A DNA stretch of 64,000 bases from assembly GCA_903847285.1 (NCBI GenBank), contig CAINDH010000128.1, positions 5,011 through 69,010 of the forward strand, in the 5' to 3' direction. This DNA is from an uncultured Verrucomicrobia subdivision 3 bacterium. Its GTDB lineage: Bacteria; Verrucomicrobiota; Verrucomicrobiae; Limisphaerales; UBA11358. Every line of letters begins with the position of its first letter. Position 1 is the first letter of the stretch. Both the position numbers and the translations under genes were made by a program. Shown piece after piece: positions 1 to 10,522 of this stretch. Under the pieces are notes generated by a model, which worked only from the letters and a program-made list of their open reading frames with translations, was not told the origin of the DNA and did not search any database.

Positions 1-71
1 CGACGACCACAGTAATAAACGCAAATCAACACCCCTGTTGTTCCCTTAAACTCCATCCTTGAATCCCAATC

Positions 72-3000
72 ATGAAATCTAAAACTCAACGTATGCTGGC
101 CATCATGGCTGGTGTTGCTGCAATGATGGTCCTTGGCACGCGTCCAGCCGATGCCCAGAGCGGCGTGTGGACTCTCAACAATCTTGGCAACTGGAACGAC
201 ATCGCCAACTGGAACTCCGGTTCCGGTCCGATAGCCACTGGCGCGGGCAACACGGCCGATTTCAGCACCATCGACATCACGGCGGCGCGCACGGTGACGC
301 TCGACGCCAACTTTACCATTGGCAGCCTTTTGTTCTCGGATAAAAACACGCTCTTTGCCTGGACGCTGACAACCTCCGGTGGCTCGGTGTTGACCCTTAA
401 CAATGGCGGCAACTCGCCCATCATTGCCGTAACCAACCAGACGACCGTGATCAGCGCTCCGATCGGCGGCACGCAAGGATTCACCAAGGTCGGGCCGGCG
501 CAGCTGACGTTGAGCGGCACCAACACTTTTACAGGCGGGCTGACCATCAATGGCGGCACCGTGTTGGATAACTTTCCTGGCGGCGGACTGAACACGCTGA
601 TTCTCCCGGCCAATTCGCTCACTCTCAGCGGCGGTATTTTCAACCTCAACTGTCCGGCGAACGTCACCGTTCAACAAGAGTTGGCCAATTTGACCATCAA
701 TGCCGGCCAGTCCTCCATCTTTTTTGCTCGTGGTTCCAATGGCCGTAATACCAACGTTTACACCGGCACATTCAGCCGCACCGCCGGCGGCACGCTGGAT
801 ATTCCGACCTATGACACAACGCGCACCATGGTTCAATCCACGTCCGGAACCTTGGGCGCCGGCCTCGTCACCAGCGGCGGCGTCGCCTATATCACACAAG
901 CTGGCTTTACGGATTGGAGCGGCAAATTTTCCGCCGGCACCGCTTATTTGCGCCCCGTGACCTATACTGCCAGCACGGCGACGACGCTCGCTGCGAATGC
1001 TAATGTGGCCGTGGCGACGACGACGCTCGCCGCCAACACGGGCATTGCTTCCTTGCGTGACGCCGTTGCGCAAGTCACAACCATAAATCTCGGTGGGTTT
1101 AATCTAACTAACGGTGGCACGCTTGTTTCGAGCGCTGTCCTCGCCGCCAATGGGCTCGTCATTACCAACGGAACGCTGCTCCCGCCGCCGAACCAAGACG
1201 TGGTCTTCGTTCAAAACGGGGCCGGCCCGCTGACGGTCGCGGCCTTGATCGCGGACAACGGAACCGCGGCGGCCCTGACCAAGAGCGCTGGCGGCGTTCT
1301 GATTCTGGCCAGCAACAATACCTTCAGTGGCACGACCTATGTCAACGCCGGCACCGTTCAAGTCGGTAACGGCGGCACGTCCGGCAGCCTCGGTAGTTCG
1401 GCTTTAGTTCAAGGTCAGGGCGGCACCCTCGCCTTTAATCGTTCGGACAATATTTCATTCTCCGGCTCCATCATCGGCGCGGTTGGCTTGACCCAGGCGG
1501 GGAGCGGCACTCTTTCGATCACCGCGGATGATGCTTTTTCCGGCAATACCACCATTAGCGCCGGCACCCTGCAGCTTGGTAACGGCGGCGCGGCGGGCAG
1601 CATCAGCAACTCTCCCACCGTCTTTAACAGCAGCACGCTGGCTTTCAACACCTCCGGTGCTAAAACCTTCACTGGCAGCATTAGCGGTAATGGCGCTATT
1701 TTGAACCAAGGCTCCGGCTCGATCACGCTGACGGCCCCCATCAATGGCGCAACGGCCAGCGTTGCCAACACGGGTGGTGGCAGCCTGGTGCTGACCAGCA
1801 CCAATAACTACGGCGGCAATACCACGATCAGCGGCGGGTCTCTGGTCCTGGGACCGAATGCCGGTATCACCAACAGCCCCTTTATTATTATTGGCGGCGG
1901 GGCGAAGCTGGATGTTTCGTCGCTGGCAGTTGGCAGTCTTTACTTAAATGGCTCTCCCAGCGTCAAGCAGGCTATCGTCGGCACCGGCGTGGTGACGGGG
2001 AGTGTGGTCACCGCTGGGAGTGCGGTTCTTAGCCCGGCGACGAATGGCGTGGTCGGCACCCTTTCTTTCAGCAACAACCTGACTTTGGGTGGCGGCAATT
2101 TTTATATGGATATCACCAGCAGCGCCGTGCTGGACCAGATCGCTGTCGGCGGCCCCCTGGCTCTTAATTCCGGCACCTTCGTCGTCAATGTGACCGGCAG
2201 CCCCTTGCCCAATGGTTCTTACACGTTGATCAAATATCCGGCGGGTTCGTTGACCGGTTCGGCTAACAACATGACGGTTACCTTCTCCCAGGTGGGTAGC
2301 GTGGCCGACTTGGACGATTCGACCCCGGGTCTGATTCGCCTGATTGTTTCACCTGCCACGCCCAATAATCTGATCTGGGGCGGCGGCGTTTCCGGTGATT
2401 GGGATCTCACCACGCTCAACTGGACCAATGGGGTTACGACGTCGAGTTATTCCTCGCATGACAATGTGACCTTTGACGATACGGCTGTGGCCACGGCGGT
2501 GAATTTAACCGGCGTGTTGAAGCCTGGTGTGGTGCTGGTGACCAACTCAGCCTTGAATTATTCATTCGCGCCCAGCGCCGCCGGCAATCGTTTATCGGGC
2601 GGTGCTTCGCTCACAAAGGATGGCAGCGGAACCTTGACGCTCACGGAACTGAACGACTACAGCGGATCGACGTTCATCAAGGCGGGCACGATCGTCTTGG
2701 GCGACAACGGCGGGAATTCCGGTAACATTGGTCTGGGCGGCTGCACGAATAATGGTTCCCTGGTTTTTAATAACTCCGATTCTCAAATCATTAACCCCGC
2801 AATTAGTGGCTCGGGCAGTCTGACCAATGACGGTAGTGGCACCACCATTCTCAATGGCAACAACACCTATACCGGCGACACGATGATCAACGCCGGCACC
2901 TTGCAGGTTGGCAGCGGTTCCACATCGGGCGCCCTAGGCACCGGCGCGGTAACTAACAATGCCACCCTGATCTTCAATCGGGCCGGCAGCTTGGCCGTGA

Positions 3001-4814
3001 ACAATGCCATCGCCGGCACCGGCACCTTGATCAACAACGGTCCTGGAATCGTGACGCTGGGCGCCGCGAGTTCCTATTTGAACAACACCTACATTAACAA
3101 TGGCACGGTCAAACTCGGCGTGGCGGATGCCCTCCCTAGTGGCGGCGCCACCACCGGCTGGCTGGTTCTGGACGGCGGTGCCATCGCGGCCGGTAAACTG
3201 GATCTCAGCGGCGTCAATCAAACGGTCAACGCCCTTTCCGGCCTTGGCGGGACCGTGAACGGTGTCGTCACCAACAGCTTGGCGTCCGCAACGGTGACGA
3301 ATACGCTGACGGTGCTTGGGACTGCGGTTACTGCTTACAACGGCGCCATCAATGACAGCGCCTCTACTGCAAAAATCGGCCTGACCTTGTTGGGCACGGC
3401 TGAACTGCGGTTGAACGGTAATTGTAATTACAGCGGCCCGACGCTGGTCGGTCAGGGTGCCATCTTGGGCGTCGGTCCGGGTTATGGGACGAGCCCTGGC
3501 ATCATGGTTTTAAGCAACAGCACTACCTTCTCCCTGCATGCCAATGGCAGCACCTCGGTATTCCCGGGTAATGCTATTTCTATCGCGGATAATTCGGCGG
3601 CCTCCATCATCTCGTCGTCCGCAGCCAACGGATTTGGCGGGACCGTCAGTGGCGGTGCCACGGCCACGAATATCATCGGGGCAAACGTCTCCTTCAGCAC
3701 AGGAAACGTTAAACAATTCCAAGGCATGAGCGGCACGGTTCAGGTGGCGGCCACGGGCGGCTTGCGCTTCGCCAGCACCAGCTTGACCGTCAACGGCGGC
3801 GACATCACCACTTTTGAAGTGCTTGGTGGCATCAACACCCGTAACGGCACCGCCACGGGCGCGGGTATCTCGCTCGGGGCCCTCACCGGCACCGGCAGTC
3901 TAAACGGCGCGGGCAACGCCGACGGCAACGGGGTTTATGTGATCGGTGCCAAGGGCATTGATACAACCTTCTCTGGCAACATTAATGGTCTCGCCCCGCG
4001 CGCAACCTCCATCGTGAAAACCGGTGCCGGCACGCAGACCCTGGATGGCACCCTGAGCTACGACGGCAGCACGACGGTCAATGCCGGTGTGTTGAAGATC
4101 GCTAGCATTGGCAATCCGGCCACCTCGCTGGATACCAGCGCCAACATCACCGTTACTTCCAACGCTGTGTTGGATGTTTCCGATCGGAGCGACGCCACCT
4201 TGAACCTCGGTAATAGCATTGCCCAGAACCTCACCGGTTACGGCACCATTCGCGGCAGCCTGAACGAGGGTTCGACGAGCACGGTGAACGTCGGCCTTGG
4301 AACCCTTAACGTGACCAATGTGGCCACCTTGAGCGGCGCCATCAACATGCAGTTGAATCGCACAAACGGCGTCGTGACCAATTCAACGATTGCGGCGACC
4401 AGCTTCGCCATCAGCGGTCCGTTGACGGTGACGAACCTCGGACCGGCCCTCCAGGGCGGCGATACCTTCAAGTTGTTCAGCACGGGTGTTGCCGGCTTTA
4501 CCGCCACTAACCTGCCCGCGTTGACCGGCTCGTTGTATTGGACCAATAAATTGGCCGTGAACGGAACCATCGCGGTCGTCAACCCCATCGCCACCTATCC
4601 GACCAACCTCACCGCCGTCGTGAACGGCAGCAACCTTGAGTTGAGCTGGCCGGCGGATCACACCGGCTGGCGCTTGCAGGCGCAGACTAACGCGCTCTCG
4701 GCCGGCTTGAGCGGTAATTGGGTTGATGTCGTCGGCACTGCGGCTGGCAACCACTACACGAACACGGTCAATGCCGCCAACGGCTCCGTGTTCTACCGCA
4801 TGGTGTATCCTTAA
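72..4814 (+). CDS. Giant secreted protein with autotransporter-associated beta-strand repeats
   Basis: A 1580-residue protein that starts with a signal peptide (basic MKSK, hydrophobic core, Ala-Asp-Ala-Gln at about residue 29). The rest is Gly/Thr/Asn/Ser-rich and carries at least seven copies of the autotransporter-associated beta-strand repeat (pattern L-T-K-x-G-x-G-x-L-T-L ... N-x-Y-x-G-x-T-x-I-x-x-G-T-L), for example near residues 135-165, 405-430, 470-495 and 860-890. Such repeats form a parallel beta-helix. No C-terminal translocator barrel is visible. The last 60 residues instead form the module LELSWP...LQAQTN...W...FYRM, which is shared with other secreted proteins in this window. 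Likely exported through the inner membrane by Sec and displayed at the cell surface or released. Its binding partner is unknown. Monocistronic, followed by a hairpin terminator. Confidence 0.9.
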   Translation: MKSKTQRMLAIMAGVAAMMVLGTRPADAQSGVWTLNNLGNWNDIANWNSGSGPIATGAGNTADFSTIDITAARTVTLDANFTIGSLLFSDKNTLFAWTLTTSGGSVLTLNNGGNSPIIAVTNQTTVISAPIGGTQGFTKVGPAQLTLSGTNTFTGGLTINGGTVLDNFPGGGLNTLILPANSLTLSGGIFNLNCPANVTVQQELANLTINAGQSSIFFARGSNGRNTNVYTGTFSRTAGGTLDIPTYDTTRTMVQSTSGTLGAGLVTSGGVAYITQAGFTDWSGKFSAGTAYLRPVTYTASTATTLAANANVAVATTTLAANTGIASLRDAVAQVTTINLGGFNLTNGGTLVSSAVLAANGLVITNGTLLPPPNQDVVFVQNGAGPLTVAALIADNGTAAALTKSAGGVLILASNNTFSGTTYVNAGTVQVGNGGTSGSLGSSALVQGQGGTLAFNRSDNISFSGSIIGAVGLTQAGSGTLSITADDAFSGNTTISAGTLQLGNGGAAGSISNSPTVFNSSTLAFNTSGAKTFTGSISGNGAILNQGSGSITLTAPINGATASVANTGGGSLVLTSTNNYGGNTTISGGSLVLGPNAGITNSPFIIIGGGAKLDVSSLAVGSLYLNGSPSVKQAIVGTGVVTGSVVTAGSAVLSPATNGVVGTLSFSNNLTLGGGNFYMDITSSAVLDQIAVGGPLALNSGTFVVNVTGSPLPNGSYTLIKYPAGSLTGSANNMTVTFSQVGSVADLDDSTPGLIRLIVSPATPNNLIWGGGVSGDWDLTTLNWTNGVTTSSYSSHDNVTFDDTAVATAVNLTGVLKPGVVLVTNSALNYSFAPSAAGNRLSGGASLTKDGSGTLTLTELNDYSGSTFIKAGTIVLGDNGGNSGNIGLGGCTNNGSLVFNNSDSQIINPAISGSGSLTNDGSGTTILNGNNTYTGDTMINAGTLQVGSGSTSGALGTGAVTNNATLIFNRAGSLAVNNAIAGTGTLINNGPGIVTLGAASSYLNNTYINNGTVKLGVADALPSGGATTGWLVLDGGAIAAGKLDLSGVNQTVNALSGLGGTVNGVVTNSLASATVTNTLTVLGTAVTAYNGAINDSASTAKIGLTLLGTAELRLNGNCNYSGPTLVGQGAILGVGPGYGTSPGIMVLSNSTTFSLHANGSTSVFPGNAISIADNSAASIISSSAANGFGGTVSGGATATNIIGANVSFSTGNVKQFQGMSGTVQVAATGGLRFASTSLTVNGGDITTFEVLGGINTRNGTATGAGISLGALTGTGSLNGAGNADGNGVYVIGAKGIDTTFSGNINGLAPRATSIVKTGAGTQTLDGTLSYDGSTTVNAGVLKIASIGNPATSLDTSANITVTSNAVLDVSDRSDATLNLGNSIAQNLTGYGTIRGSLNEGSTSTVNVGLGTLNVTNVATLSGAINMQLNRTNGVVTNSTIAATSFAISGPLTVTNLGPALQGGDTFKLFSTGVAGFTATNLPALTGSLYWTNKLAVNGTIAVVNPIATYPTNLTAVVNGSNLELSWPADHTGWRLQAQTNALSAGLSGNWVDVVGTAAGNHYTNTVNAANGSVFYRMVYP

Positions 4815-4843
4815 GGTCCAAACATTCTTGAACGAAATCATCC

Positions 4844-4878
4844 ACCCGGCTTGCAAGTGCAGGCCGGGTATTTTGTTT
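4844..4878 (+). terminator. Rho-independent terminator after the beta-repeat gene
   Basis: An inverted repeat ACCCGGC / GCCGGGT with an inner TGCA/TGCA pair is followed by ATTTTGTTT. It lies 30 bases after the stop codon of the upstream gene. Confidence 0.7.
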
Positions 4879-5021
4879 ACGAACCGGTTCTTATCGAAGA
4901 AGGGATTGGGAATTGAAGGGTCGCCATAACTGGCGATACCCGCAGCCTCGAAACGGTGTATATTTCAGCCGACGCCCGAATAGTTAAAAAAGATAGCAGC
5001 CACCTTTTAAATTTAAATCTC

Positions 5022-5861
5022 ATGATCAGAACAAATTTAACCAGATCAAAATTATCTCAAAGCGGGTTCACTTTGATTGAGCTTTTGGTCGTCATTGCGA
5101 TCATTGCGATTTTAGCCGCGATGCTTTTACCCGCACTTGCAAGCGCCAAGGAGCGTGCCAAGCGAATCCATTGCACCAACAGTCACCGCCAGTTGTTTCT
5201 GGGTTGCACCATCTACGCGACTGACAACGGTGACAAGCTGCCGCCTTGGGGCAACAACTCTATCAACGGCCGCACGGAAAACGTCATCGATCTTTCCAAC
5301 TATATTCGCTGGGTGATTTTTGGTGGGCCGGTTGGAGGCGGGAAAATTGCGCAGGATGAGGGGAAAATAAACGCCCAGGGTGCACATTCGGAAAACCTTG
5401 GCTATCTTTACACTGCCAAGCTGGCGGGTGATGGCCGGATTTTTTTTGACCCAAGCTATTCAGATACTTCACCGCTTTCAATCAACCCATATTCTTCGGC
5501 GGGTAATTTAAGTTATGGAAGCGTCAATGGTTCTGGTGGTGTGCGTTGTAGCTACACTTACAATCCAGTAGTGAATACCAATGCCGCTACCGGCACGCGG
5601 CTCTATACCAAATCTGGCCAGATCAAGCAGCGCTCACCGTTTATCATCGATTATTTTGATACTCAGATGACCAGCCCAGATTACTTTGCACATTTTCGCG
5701 CCAAGGGCTGGAATATTTCATACACGGATGGCTCTGCATTTTTTGCAAAAGCCCCTCCATCGGTTTTCGCAGAAATTTTGAAAGGTGGCGGTGCTACGCC
5801 CGCCATAACCATCACCTCACTTACTCAGTATTATTTACCAGCCATCACTGGTGGCCAATAA
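5022..5861 (+). CDS. Type II secretion/pilin-like protein with prepilin N-terminal cleavage domain
   Basis: A pseudopilin of about 279 residues. The N-terminus has a short basic leader, then Gly-Phe-Thr-Leu-Ile-Glu-Leu-Leu, the PilD-type cleavage site with the +5 glutamate, and a hydrophobic helix ending in [14 protein letters not shown]. This is the DUF1559-like class, greatly expanded in Verrucomicrobia and Planctomycetes. The C-terminal [11 protein letters not shown] resembles the usual FADGH motif. ATG 5022 is preferred over GTG 4956, because it leaves the normal short leader before the cleavage site. Probably a minor pseudopilin or a surface-filament subunit; the partner secretion machinery is not in this window. 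Confidence 0.88.
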   Translation: MIRTNLTRSKLSQSGFTLIELLVVIAIIAILAAMLLPALASAKERAKRIHCTNSHRQLFLGCTIYATDNGDKLPPWGNNSINGRTENVIDLSNYIRWVIFGGPVGGGKIAQDEGKINAQGAHSENLGYLYTAKLAGDGRIFFDPSYSDTSPLSINPYSSAGNLSYGSVNGSGGVRCSYTYNPVVNTNAATGTRLYTKSGQIKQRSPFIIDYFDTQMTSPDYFAHFRAKGWNISYTDGSAFFAKAPPSVFAEILKGGGATPAITITSLTQYYLPAITGGQ

Positions 5862-5912
5862 GTCGTTTTGGCCATAAATAATTAATAATTAGTTTTTCCC
5901 AGCCACCCAAAA

Positions 5913-5947
5913 CCTCGCCTGTGCAAGCAGGCGGGGTTTTTCTTTTT
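5913..5947 (+). terminator. Rho-independent terminator after the prepilin gene
   Basis: CCTCGCCTG, a six-base loop, then CAGGCGGGG (nine pairs with one G-T), followed immediately by a run of T broken by one C. Confidence 0.9.
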
Positions 5948-6076
5948 TCAAAATGTTTGTAATTGAGAGCGGAAGCGAGTTTTTCGACGTCAGCTTTATC
6001 CGTGTCTATCTACACTCGAATCCCAGCTTCAAGACTCCTTGCACAGTCAGTCGAAATGATGCGTCTGCATCGGGGC

Positions 6077-6108
6077 AAAAAAAAGCCGGAGCTGGACGCT
6101 CCGGCTTT
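6077..6108 (-). terminator. Rho-independent terminator of rpsT
   Basis: Read on the minus strand, an 11-bp perfect stem AAAGCCGGAGC / GCTCCGGCTTT with a five-base loop ends in eight T residues. It lies 19 bases beyond the rpsT stop. Confidence 0.92.
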
Positions 6109-6126
6109 GATTTTGAAATCAAAAAA

Positions 6127-6405
6127 TTATTTCTTTGCGGCCACCGGTTTGGCGGCCAAGGCCAAGGCCAAACGGGATTTCTTGCGGTTGGCGGTCGGGC
6201 GTTTGACAACGCCAGTCTTCACGGCTTTGTCGTAGGCTGAATGCACGCCGGGCAGCAGCTTGACGGCTTCGTCTTTTTTACCAGCAGCTACGACGGCGCG
6301 GAATTCTTTTTCCACGCGGCGGAGGTTGGAGGTGATGCTGCGGTTGTGCTGCTGCTTGCGAGCGCTGTTGCGCATCCGGCGTTCGGCTGACTTCGTGTTC
6401 GGCAT
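6127..6405 (-). CDS. rpsT: 30S ribosomal protein S20
   Basis: A 92-residue basic protein starting MPNTKSAERRMRNSARKQQ, with the S20 signatures NRSITSNLRR, HSAYDKAVKTGVVKR and NRKKSRL. It is the primary 16S rRNA-binding protein of the 30S body, and family members are usually 85-90 residues long. A single-gene unit with its own promoter upstream (6435-6462) and a strong terminator downstream. The reading frames on the opposite strand are antisense shadows. Confidence 0.97.
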   Translation of the reverse strand: MPNTKSAERRMRNSARKQQHNRSITSNLRRVEKEFRAVVAAGKKDEAVKLLPGVHSAYDKAVKTGVVKRPTANRKKSRLALALAAKPVAAKK

Positions 6406-6434
6406 AAATTATTTCGTTGCTTAAAAGGCCGCAA

Positions 6435-6462
6435 ACTCTAGCCAACATGCGCTGAAAGTCAA
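6435..6462 (-). promoter_or_regulatory. Sigma-70-type promoter of rpsT
   Basis: On the minus strand TTGACT, 16 bases, TAGAGT, about 30 bases before the rpsT ATG. The same arrangement (TTGACT-N16-TAGCGT) precedes the YihY gene. Confidence 0.65.
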
Positions 6463-6632
6463 CGTCTAAAAACTTTTGAATTTGTCCTGATTTAGAGCGT
6501 AATGCTGGGTTTGGATTCGCGGGAAGGATTGGAAATGTCGTCGGTTCTTTACATTATCCGTGCGGGCTGTTCATTTATGCTGTCTGGAACCAAGCGGCTT
6601 GAAAGCTGCTGGTTCTACAGAGCTTTTTCAGA

Positions 6633-9600
6633 ATGAGTCAAATTCTCCGCATATTGCACTTGGAGGACAACCCGGCAGACGCGCTGCTGGTGCGCGATCT
6701 TTTGGAGCATGACGGGCTGGCGGTGGATATCTGCCACGTCAGCTTGCGCGATGAGTTTTTGCAAGTGTTGCCGACGGTGAAGTGGGATGTGTTTATCTCG
6801 GACTACAAGCTGCCAGATTTCACTGGGTTGGATGCGCTCAAGATTGTCCGCGAAAAATATCCGCTGCTGCCGTTCATCCTCGTGTCTGGCACGATTGGCG
6901 AACTGGCGGCGATTGAAAGTCTCAAGTCTGGCGCGACGGACTACGTGCTCAAGCAAAACCGCGAACGGTTGCCTTCCGCTGTGCGGCGCGCGGTGGCAGA
7001 GGCGACGGAGCGGGCGTTGCGGTATGAGACACAAGAGGAGCTCAAGCGGAGTGAAAAACAATACCGCCTGCTGTTCCAGGGCAATCCGCATCCGATGTGG
7101 GTCTTTGATCTGGAGACACAAAAAATTCTGGAGGTGAATGAGGCGGCGGTGCAGCACTACGGTTATTCGCGGGATGAATTTCTAGAAATGAGCCTCGCGG
7201 ATTTACGCACGACTGACCAGTCGGGCTTGCCGCATCATGACGGAAATGCCAGCGGCCTCGTCTGGCGGCATCGCCGCAAGGATGGCATGACGATGGACAT
7301 GGAGGTGGTCTGGTCCGCACTGGCTTTCCACGGAAAATTGGCAGCACTCACGATGGCCACGGATGTGACGGTGCGCCGCCGCGCCGCGCAGCACAACGCG
7401 CTGTTTGGAAAGTTAAGCCACCAGTTGAGTGCGGCGACGACGTCGTCCGAGGCGGCGATGTTCATCTGTGAGGCGGCGGATGAATTGTTTCGATGGGATG
7501 ACTTTGCGCTGGATTTGTATTCCGAGGAAAAAGACGAGGTGGTTTCACTGTTATCTATCACGACGGTGGACGGCAAGCGCGTAGAAATTCCGGCCTCGCC
7601 CCAACCGCAGCACGCGAATGCCATCGTGCGCCGTGTCATTTCGCGTGGTGCAGAATTGATTTCTGCGCGGGAGACCGGGGAGAAATCCGGGACGACAATG
7701 ATTGCGCCTATTCGCAAAGGTATGCGGGTCATCGGCGTGCTGTTTGTGCAGGGGCGGCGCTCGCATAGTTATTCTGAAAAAGATCTGACGACGCTGCAAA
7801 CTCTGGCCGATCAGTGCGGCGGCGCTATGGAGCGCGTGCGTGCAGAAGACGAATTACGCCAGAGCCAACGTCGCTTTCACGATCTGTTTGAGAACTCGCC
7901 CGACGCCGTTTTTGTCGAGGACTTGCACGGTAATGTTTTGGATGTCAACGCCGCTGCGTGCGCCTTGCACGGTTATTCGCGTGCGGGGCTGCTCGGTAAA
8001 AATGCCATTGATGAACTCGTGCCACCCGCACGCCGAGACGGTGCGCGCGAAAATTTGGTTAAAATTGCGGCCGGCGAAGTGAAGTGGTTTGAGAGCGAAA
8101 GCATCACCGCCAACGGTCGCGTGGTGCCGGTGGAGGGGCGCGTGGTCCGCGTGGAATTTGAGGGGCAACCGGCATTGCTCTTTCACGTCCGCGATGTCAG
8201 TGAACGGCACGCAGCAGAGCTGGCGCGGCGTAGTTCCGAGGCGTTGTTCCGTTCGGTCTGGGAAAATTCCGCCGATGGTATGAGGCTTACGGATGAAGCG
8301 GGGAATATCGTAGCAGTGAACAGTGCGTATGGTCGGCTGGTCGGCATGACGCAAAATCAGCTCGAAGGCAAACCGCTTACCGTGGTGCATGCTTTGAGCA
8401 CAGATACGTCCGCCATGCTGCACGCCCATCGTTTGAATTTCCGCTCTGGCTACGTTGAGCAGAAGAGCGAGAAACAATTCACCCTCCACGATGACCGTCA
8501 GGTAGTTTATGAAATCAGCGATTCCTACGTTGAGTCCGGCGGCAAGCCGCGCCTGCTGTTGAGTCTGTTCCGCGACGTCACGTTGCAAAAACGTCTGGAA
8601 GAGCAACTCCGCCAATCACAAAAAATGGAAGCTATCGGCCAGCTTGCTGGCGGCGTGGCGCATGATTTCAATAACATCCTCACCATCATCCTTGGTCACG
8701 CGTCGTTGCTGACAATGACTCCGCTTGAGCCACGGGCGCTCGCTTCCGCCAACCAAATCAAGCAGGCCTCCGAACGAGCTGCCGGCCTCACGCGCCAGTT
8801 ACTTGCGTTTGGCCGCAAACAAATCGTCAATCCGCGCCCGCTTGACCTTAACCGCGTCGTTGGCGGCATGACGCAAATGCTAGGACGACTGCTTGGTGAG
8901 GACATTTCCTTGCAGCTAAATTTTAGCAACGAGCCCGCGATCATCGATGCCGATCCGACGATGATGGAACAGATTTTATTGAACCTCTCGGTGAATTCGC
9001 GCGATGCCATGCCCCGGGGAGGACGTCTAGCGATTCGCATCTCCATGCGCGAAGTGGACACCGCACACATCCGCAAATCCATCGAAGCCTCGCCCGGCCG
9101 ATATTTTTGCTTGAGCCACACCGACACCGGCGATGGTATTCCGCCGGAAAATTTGCAACGCATCTTCGAGCCGTTTTTTACCACCAAGGAACTCGGCAAA
9201 GGCACCGGCCTAGGCCTTGCCACGGTCTATGGCATCGTCAAGCAGCACAAAGGTTGGATCGAAATCGAAAGTGAAATGGGCAAGGGCACCACGTTCCACA
9301 TTTTTCTTCCCGCCAGCGCGGTTACCGCCTTGGATGTGGATGCCGCCGTCGAGACTCAGTTTCGCACCCTTGGCGGCACCGAGACTGTGCTTGTCGTCGA
9401 GGATGAACGTGACCTTCGCGAGATTATCACCCGCACCCTGAATCGCCACGGCTACCGCGTTTTTCAAGCCGTAGATGGCAATAACGCCTTGCAAATCTGG
9501 AACGATTACAAACACGACATCCAGCTCCTGTTTACCGATGTCATCATGCCCGGCGGCATGAACGGCCGCGAACTTGCCGACAAGCTGTTAATCGAGAAGC

Positions 9601-9755
9601 CAAAGCTAAAGGTAATTTTCTCCACCGGTTACGGCGCCGATGCGCTTGGAAAAAACTTCAAGCTCGATCCCGAGTTGAATTATTTGCAAAAGCCCTACCT
9701 CCCGCACGCCCTCGCCCGACTCGTCCGCAAGAGTCTCGATGCCAAATCAAATTGA
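6633..9755 (+). CDS. Soluble multi-PAS/GAF hybrid histidine kinase with receivers at both ends
   Basis: A 1040-residue protein with no membrane segment. In order: receiver (1-125, phospho-acceptor Asp57 in FISDYKLP), PAS (about 145-250), GAF (about 255-405), PAS (about 415-530), PAS (about 540-655), HisKA with His677 in GGVAHDFNN, HATPase (N box [12 protein letters not shown] boxes DTGDGIPP and [10 protein letters not shown]), and a C-terminal receiver (Asp969 in [11 protein letters not shown]). The N-terminal receiver suggests that it is itself a phosphorelay target; the C-terminal receiver probably passes phosphate on or resets the kinase. No cognate output regulator lies next to it, and the signal is unknown. 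Flanked by the rpsT promoter region and rpe. Confidence 0.93.
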   Translation: MSQILRILHLEDNPADALLVRDLLEHDGLAVDICHVSLRDEFLQVLPTVKWDVFISDYKLPDFTGLDALKIVREKYPLLPFILVSGTIGELAAIESLKSGATDYVLKQNRERLPSAVRRAVAEATERALRYETQEELKRSEKQYRLLFQGNPHPMWVFDLETQKILEVNEAAVQHYGYSRDEFLEMSLADLRTTDQSGLPHHDGNASGLVWRHRRKDGMTMDMEVVWSALAFHGKLAALTMATDVTVRRRAAQHNALFGKLSHQLSAATTSSEAAMFICEAADELFRWDDFALDLYSEEKDEVVSLLSITTVDGKRVEIPASPQPQHANAIVRRVISRGAELISARETGEKSGTTMIAPIRKGMRVIGVLFVQGRRSHSYSEKDLTTLQTLADQCGGAMERVRAEDELRQSQRRFHDLFENSPDAVFVEDLHGNVLDVNAAACALHGYSRAGLLGKNAIDELVPPARRDGARENLVKIAAGEVKWFESESITANGRVVPVEGRVVRVEFEGQPALLFHVRDVSERHAAELARRSSEALFRSVWENSADGMRLTDEAGNIVAVNSAYGRLVGMTQNQLEGKPLTVVHALSTDTSAMLHAHRLNFRSGYVEQKSEKQFTLHDDRQVVYEISDSYVESGGKPRLLLSLFRDVTLQKRLEEQLRQSQKMEAIGQLAGGVAHDFNNILTIILGHASLLTMTPLEPRALASANQIKQASERAAGLTRQLLAFGRKQIVNPRPLDLNRVVGGMTQMLGRLLGEDISLQLNFSNEPAIIDADPTMMEQILLNLSVNSRDAMPRGGRLAIRISMREVDTAHIRKSIEASPGRYFCLSHTDTGDGIPPENLQRIFEPFFTTKELGKGTGLGLATVYGIVKQHKGWIEIESEMGKGTTFHIFLPASAVTALDVDAAVETQFRTLGGTETVLVVEDERDLREIITRTLNRHGYRVFQAVDGNNALQIWNDYKHDIQLLFTDVIMPGGMNGRELADKLLIEKPKLKVIFSTGYGADALGKNFKLDPELNYLQKPYLPHALARLVRKSLDAKSN

Positions 9756-9772
9756 GCCAGTTTCGTCGGCGT

Positions 9773-9815
9773 TTGATTTTCCATTTCCATTTTCCATCCT
9801 CCATCCTCTATCCTC
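9773..9815 (+). repeat. Short pyrimidine-rich repeat (TTTTCCAT/CCTCCATCCT)
   Basis: A low-complexity run of TTCCATTTCCATTTTCCATCC-like units just before rpe. It resembles dispersed short tracts that, from general knowledge, occur in many copies in some bacterial genomes. It is transcribed as the rpe leader if transcription enters from upstream. Confidence 0.5.
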
Positions 9816-9820
9816 GCGCC

Positions 9821-10522
9821 ATGATAATTGCGCCGTCACTTCTGGCCGCCGACTTCACCCGTCTGGGACAGCAAGTCGAGCGCGCTGAAACAGCCGGGGC
9901 CGACTGGCTGCACCTCGACATCATGGACGGCCAATTCGTCCCCAATATTTCCTTCGGACCCGACGTCGTCGCCGCTGTCCGTCAGCACGCCAAAAAGCTT
10001 TTCTTCGACGTGCACCTCATGTGCGGCAAGCCGGAAATTTTATTGGAGCCGTTTGTCAAAGCTGGCGCCGATCAAATCATTGTCCACGTTGAACTTGGTG
10101 ATCGCGTCGCGCCGCTGCTATGGAAAATCCGTTCACTCGGAAAAAAAGTCGGCCTCGCCATCAACCCGCCCACCGCCATCAGCGCCGTTCAGCCCTATCT
10201 CGACAAGATTGATCTGCTCCTGGTGATGACCGTCAACCCTGGCTTCGGCGGGCAAAGCTTTATCCACGAATGTCTCCCTAAAATCCAGCAAGCCGACGCG
10301 TGGCGGCGTGAGCGTAAATTAAATTACCGCCTCGAAGTGGACGGCGGCATCAACAACCAGACTGTGGCCGAATGTGCCCGCGCCGGGGCGGACACCTTCG
10401 TTGCCGGAACCGCTTTGTTCCGCCAGCACAACATGGCCGCCGCTATCAAAAAAATGCGAAAGATCGCCTACGACAACGATCCCGCACTGGCGGATTTAAA
10501 AGTTCCCGCGCTTCCGCTATGA
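9821..10522 (+). CDS. rpe: Ribulose-phosphate 3-epimerase
   Basis: Interconverts ribulose 5-phosphate and xylulose 5-phosphate in the pentose phosphate pathway. A 233-residue TIM barrel with the family motifs IAPSLLAADF, HLDIMDGQFVPN (catalytic Asp, metal ligands), FFDVHLM, VNPGFGGQSF (phosphate loop) and EVDGGIN. The upstream reading frame is longer (TTG 9752), but ATG 9821 gives the canonical N-terminus MIIAPSLL. The stop overlaps the next start (ATGA), so the phosphohexomutase is translationally coupled. Confidence 0.96.
   Translation: MIIAPSLLAADFTRLGQQVERAETAGADWLHLDIMDGQFVPNISFGPDVVAAVRQHAKKLFFDVHLMCGKPEILLEPFVKAGADQIIVHVELGDRVAPLLWKIRSLGKKVGLAINPPTAISAVQPYLDKIDLLLVMTVNPGFGGQSFIHECLPKIQQADAWRRERKLNYRLEVDGGINNQTVAECARAGADTFVAGTALFRQHNMAAAIKKMRKIAYDNDPALADLKVPALPL

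Noticed and set aside
86..4594. Many long minus-strand frames opposite the beta-repeat gene
   Set aside because: They are antisense shadows created by the repetitive, GC-rich Gly/Thr/Asn coding sequence; no start context, no family features, and the plus strand is clearly coding.
5953..6240. Plus-strand frames over rpsT
   Set aside because: Antisense to a certain ribosomal protein gene and spanning its terminator.
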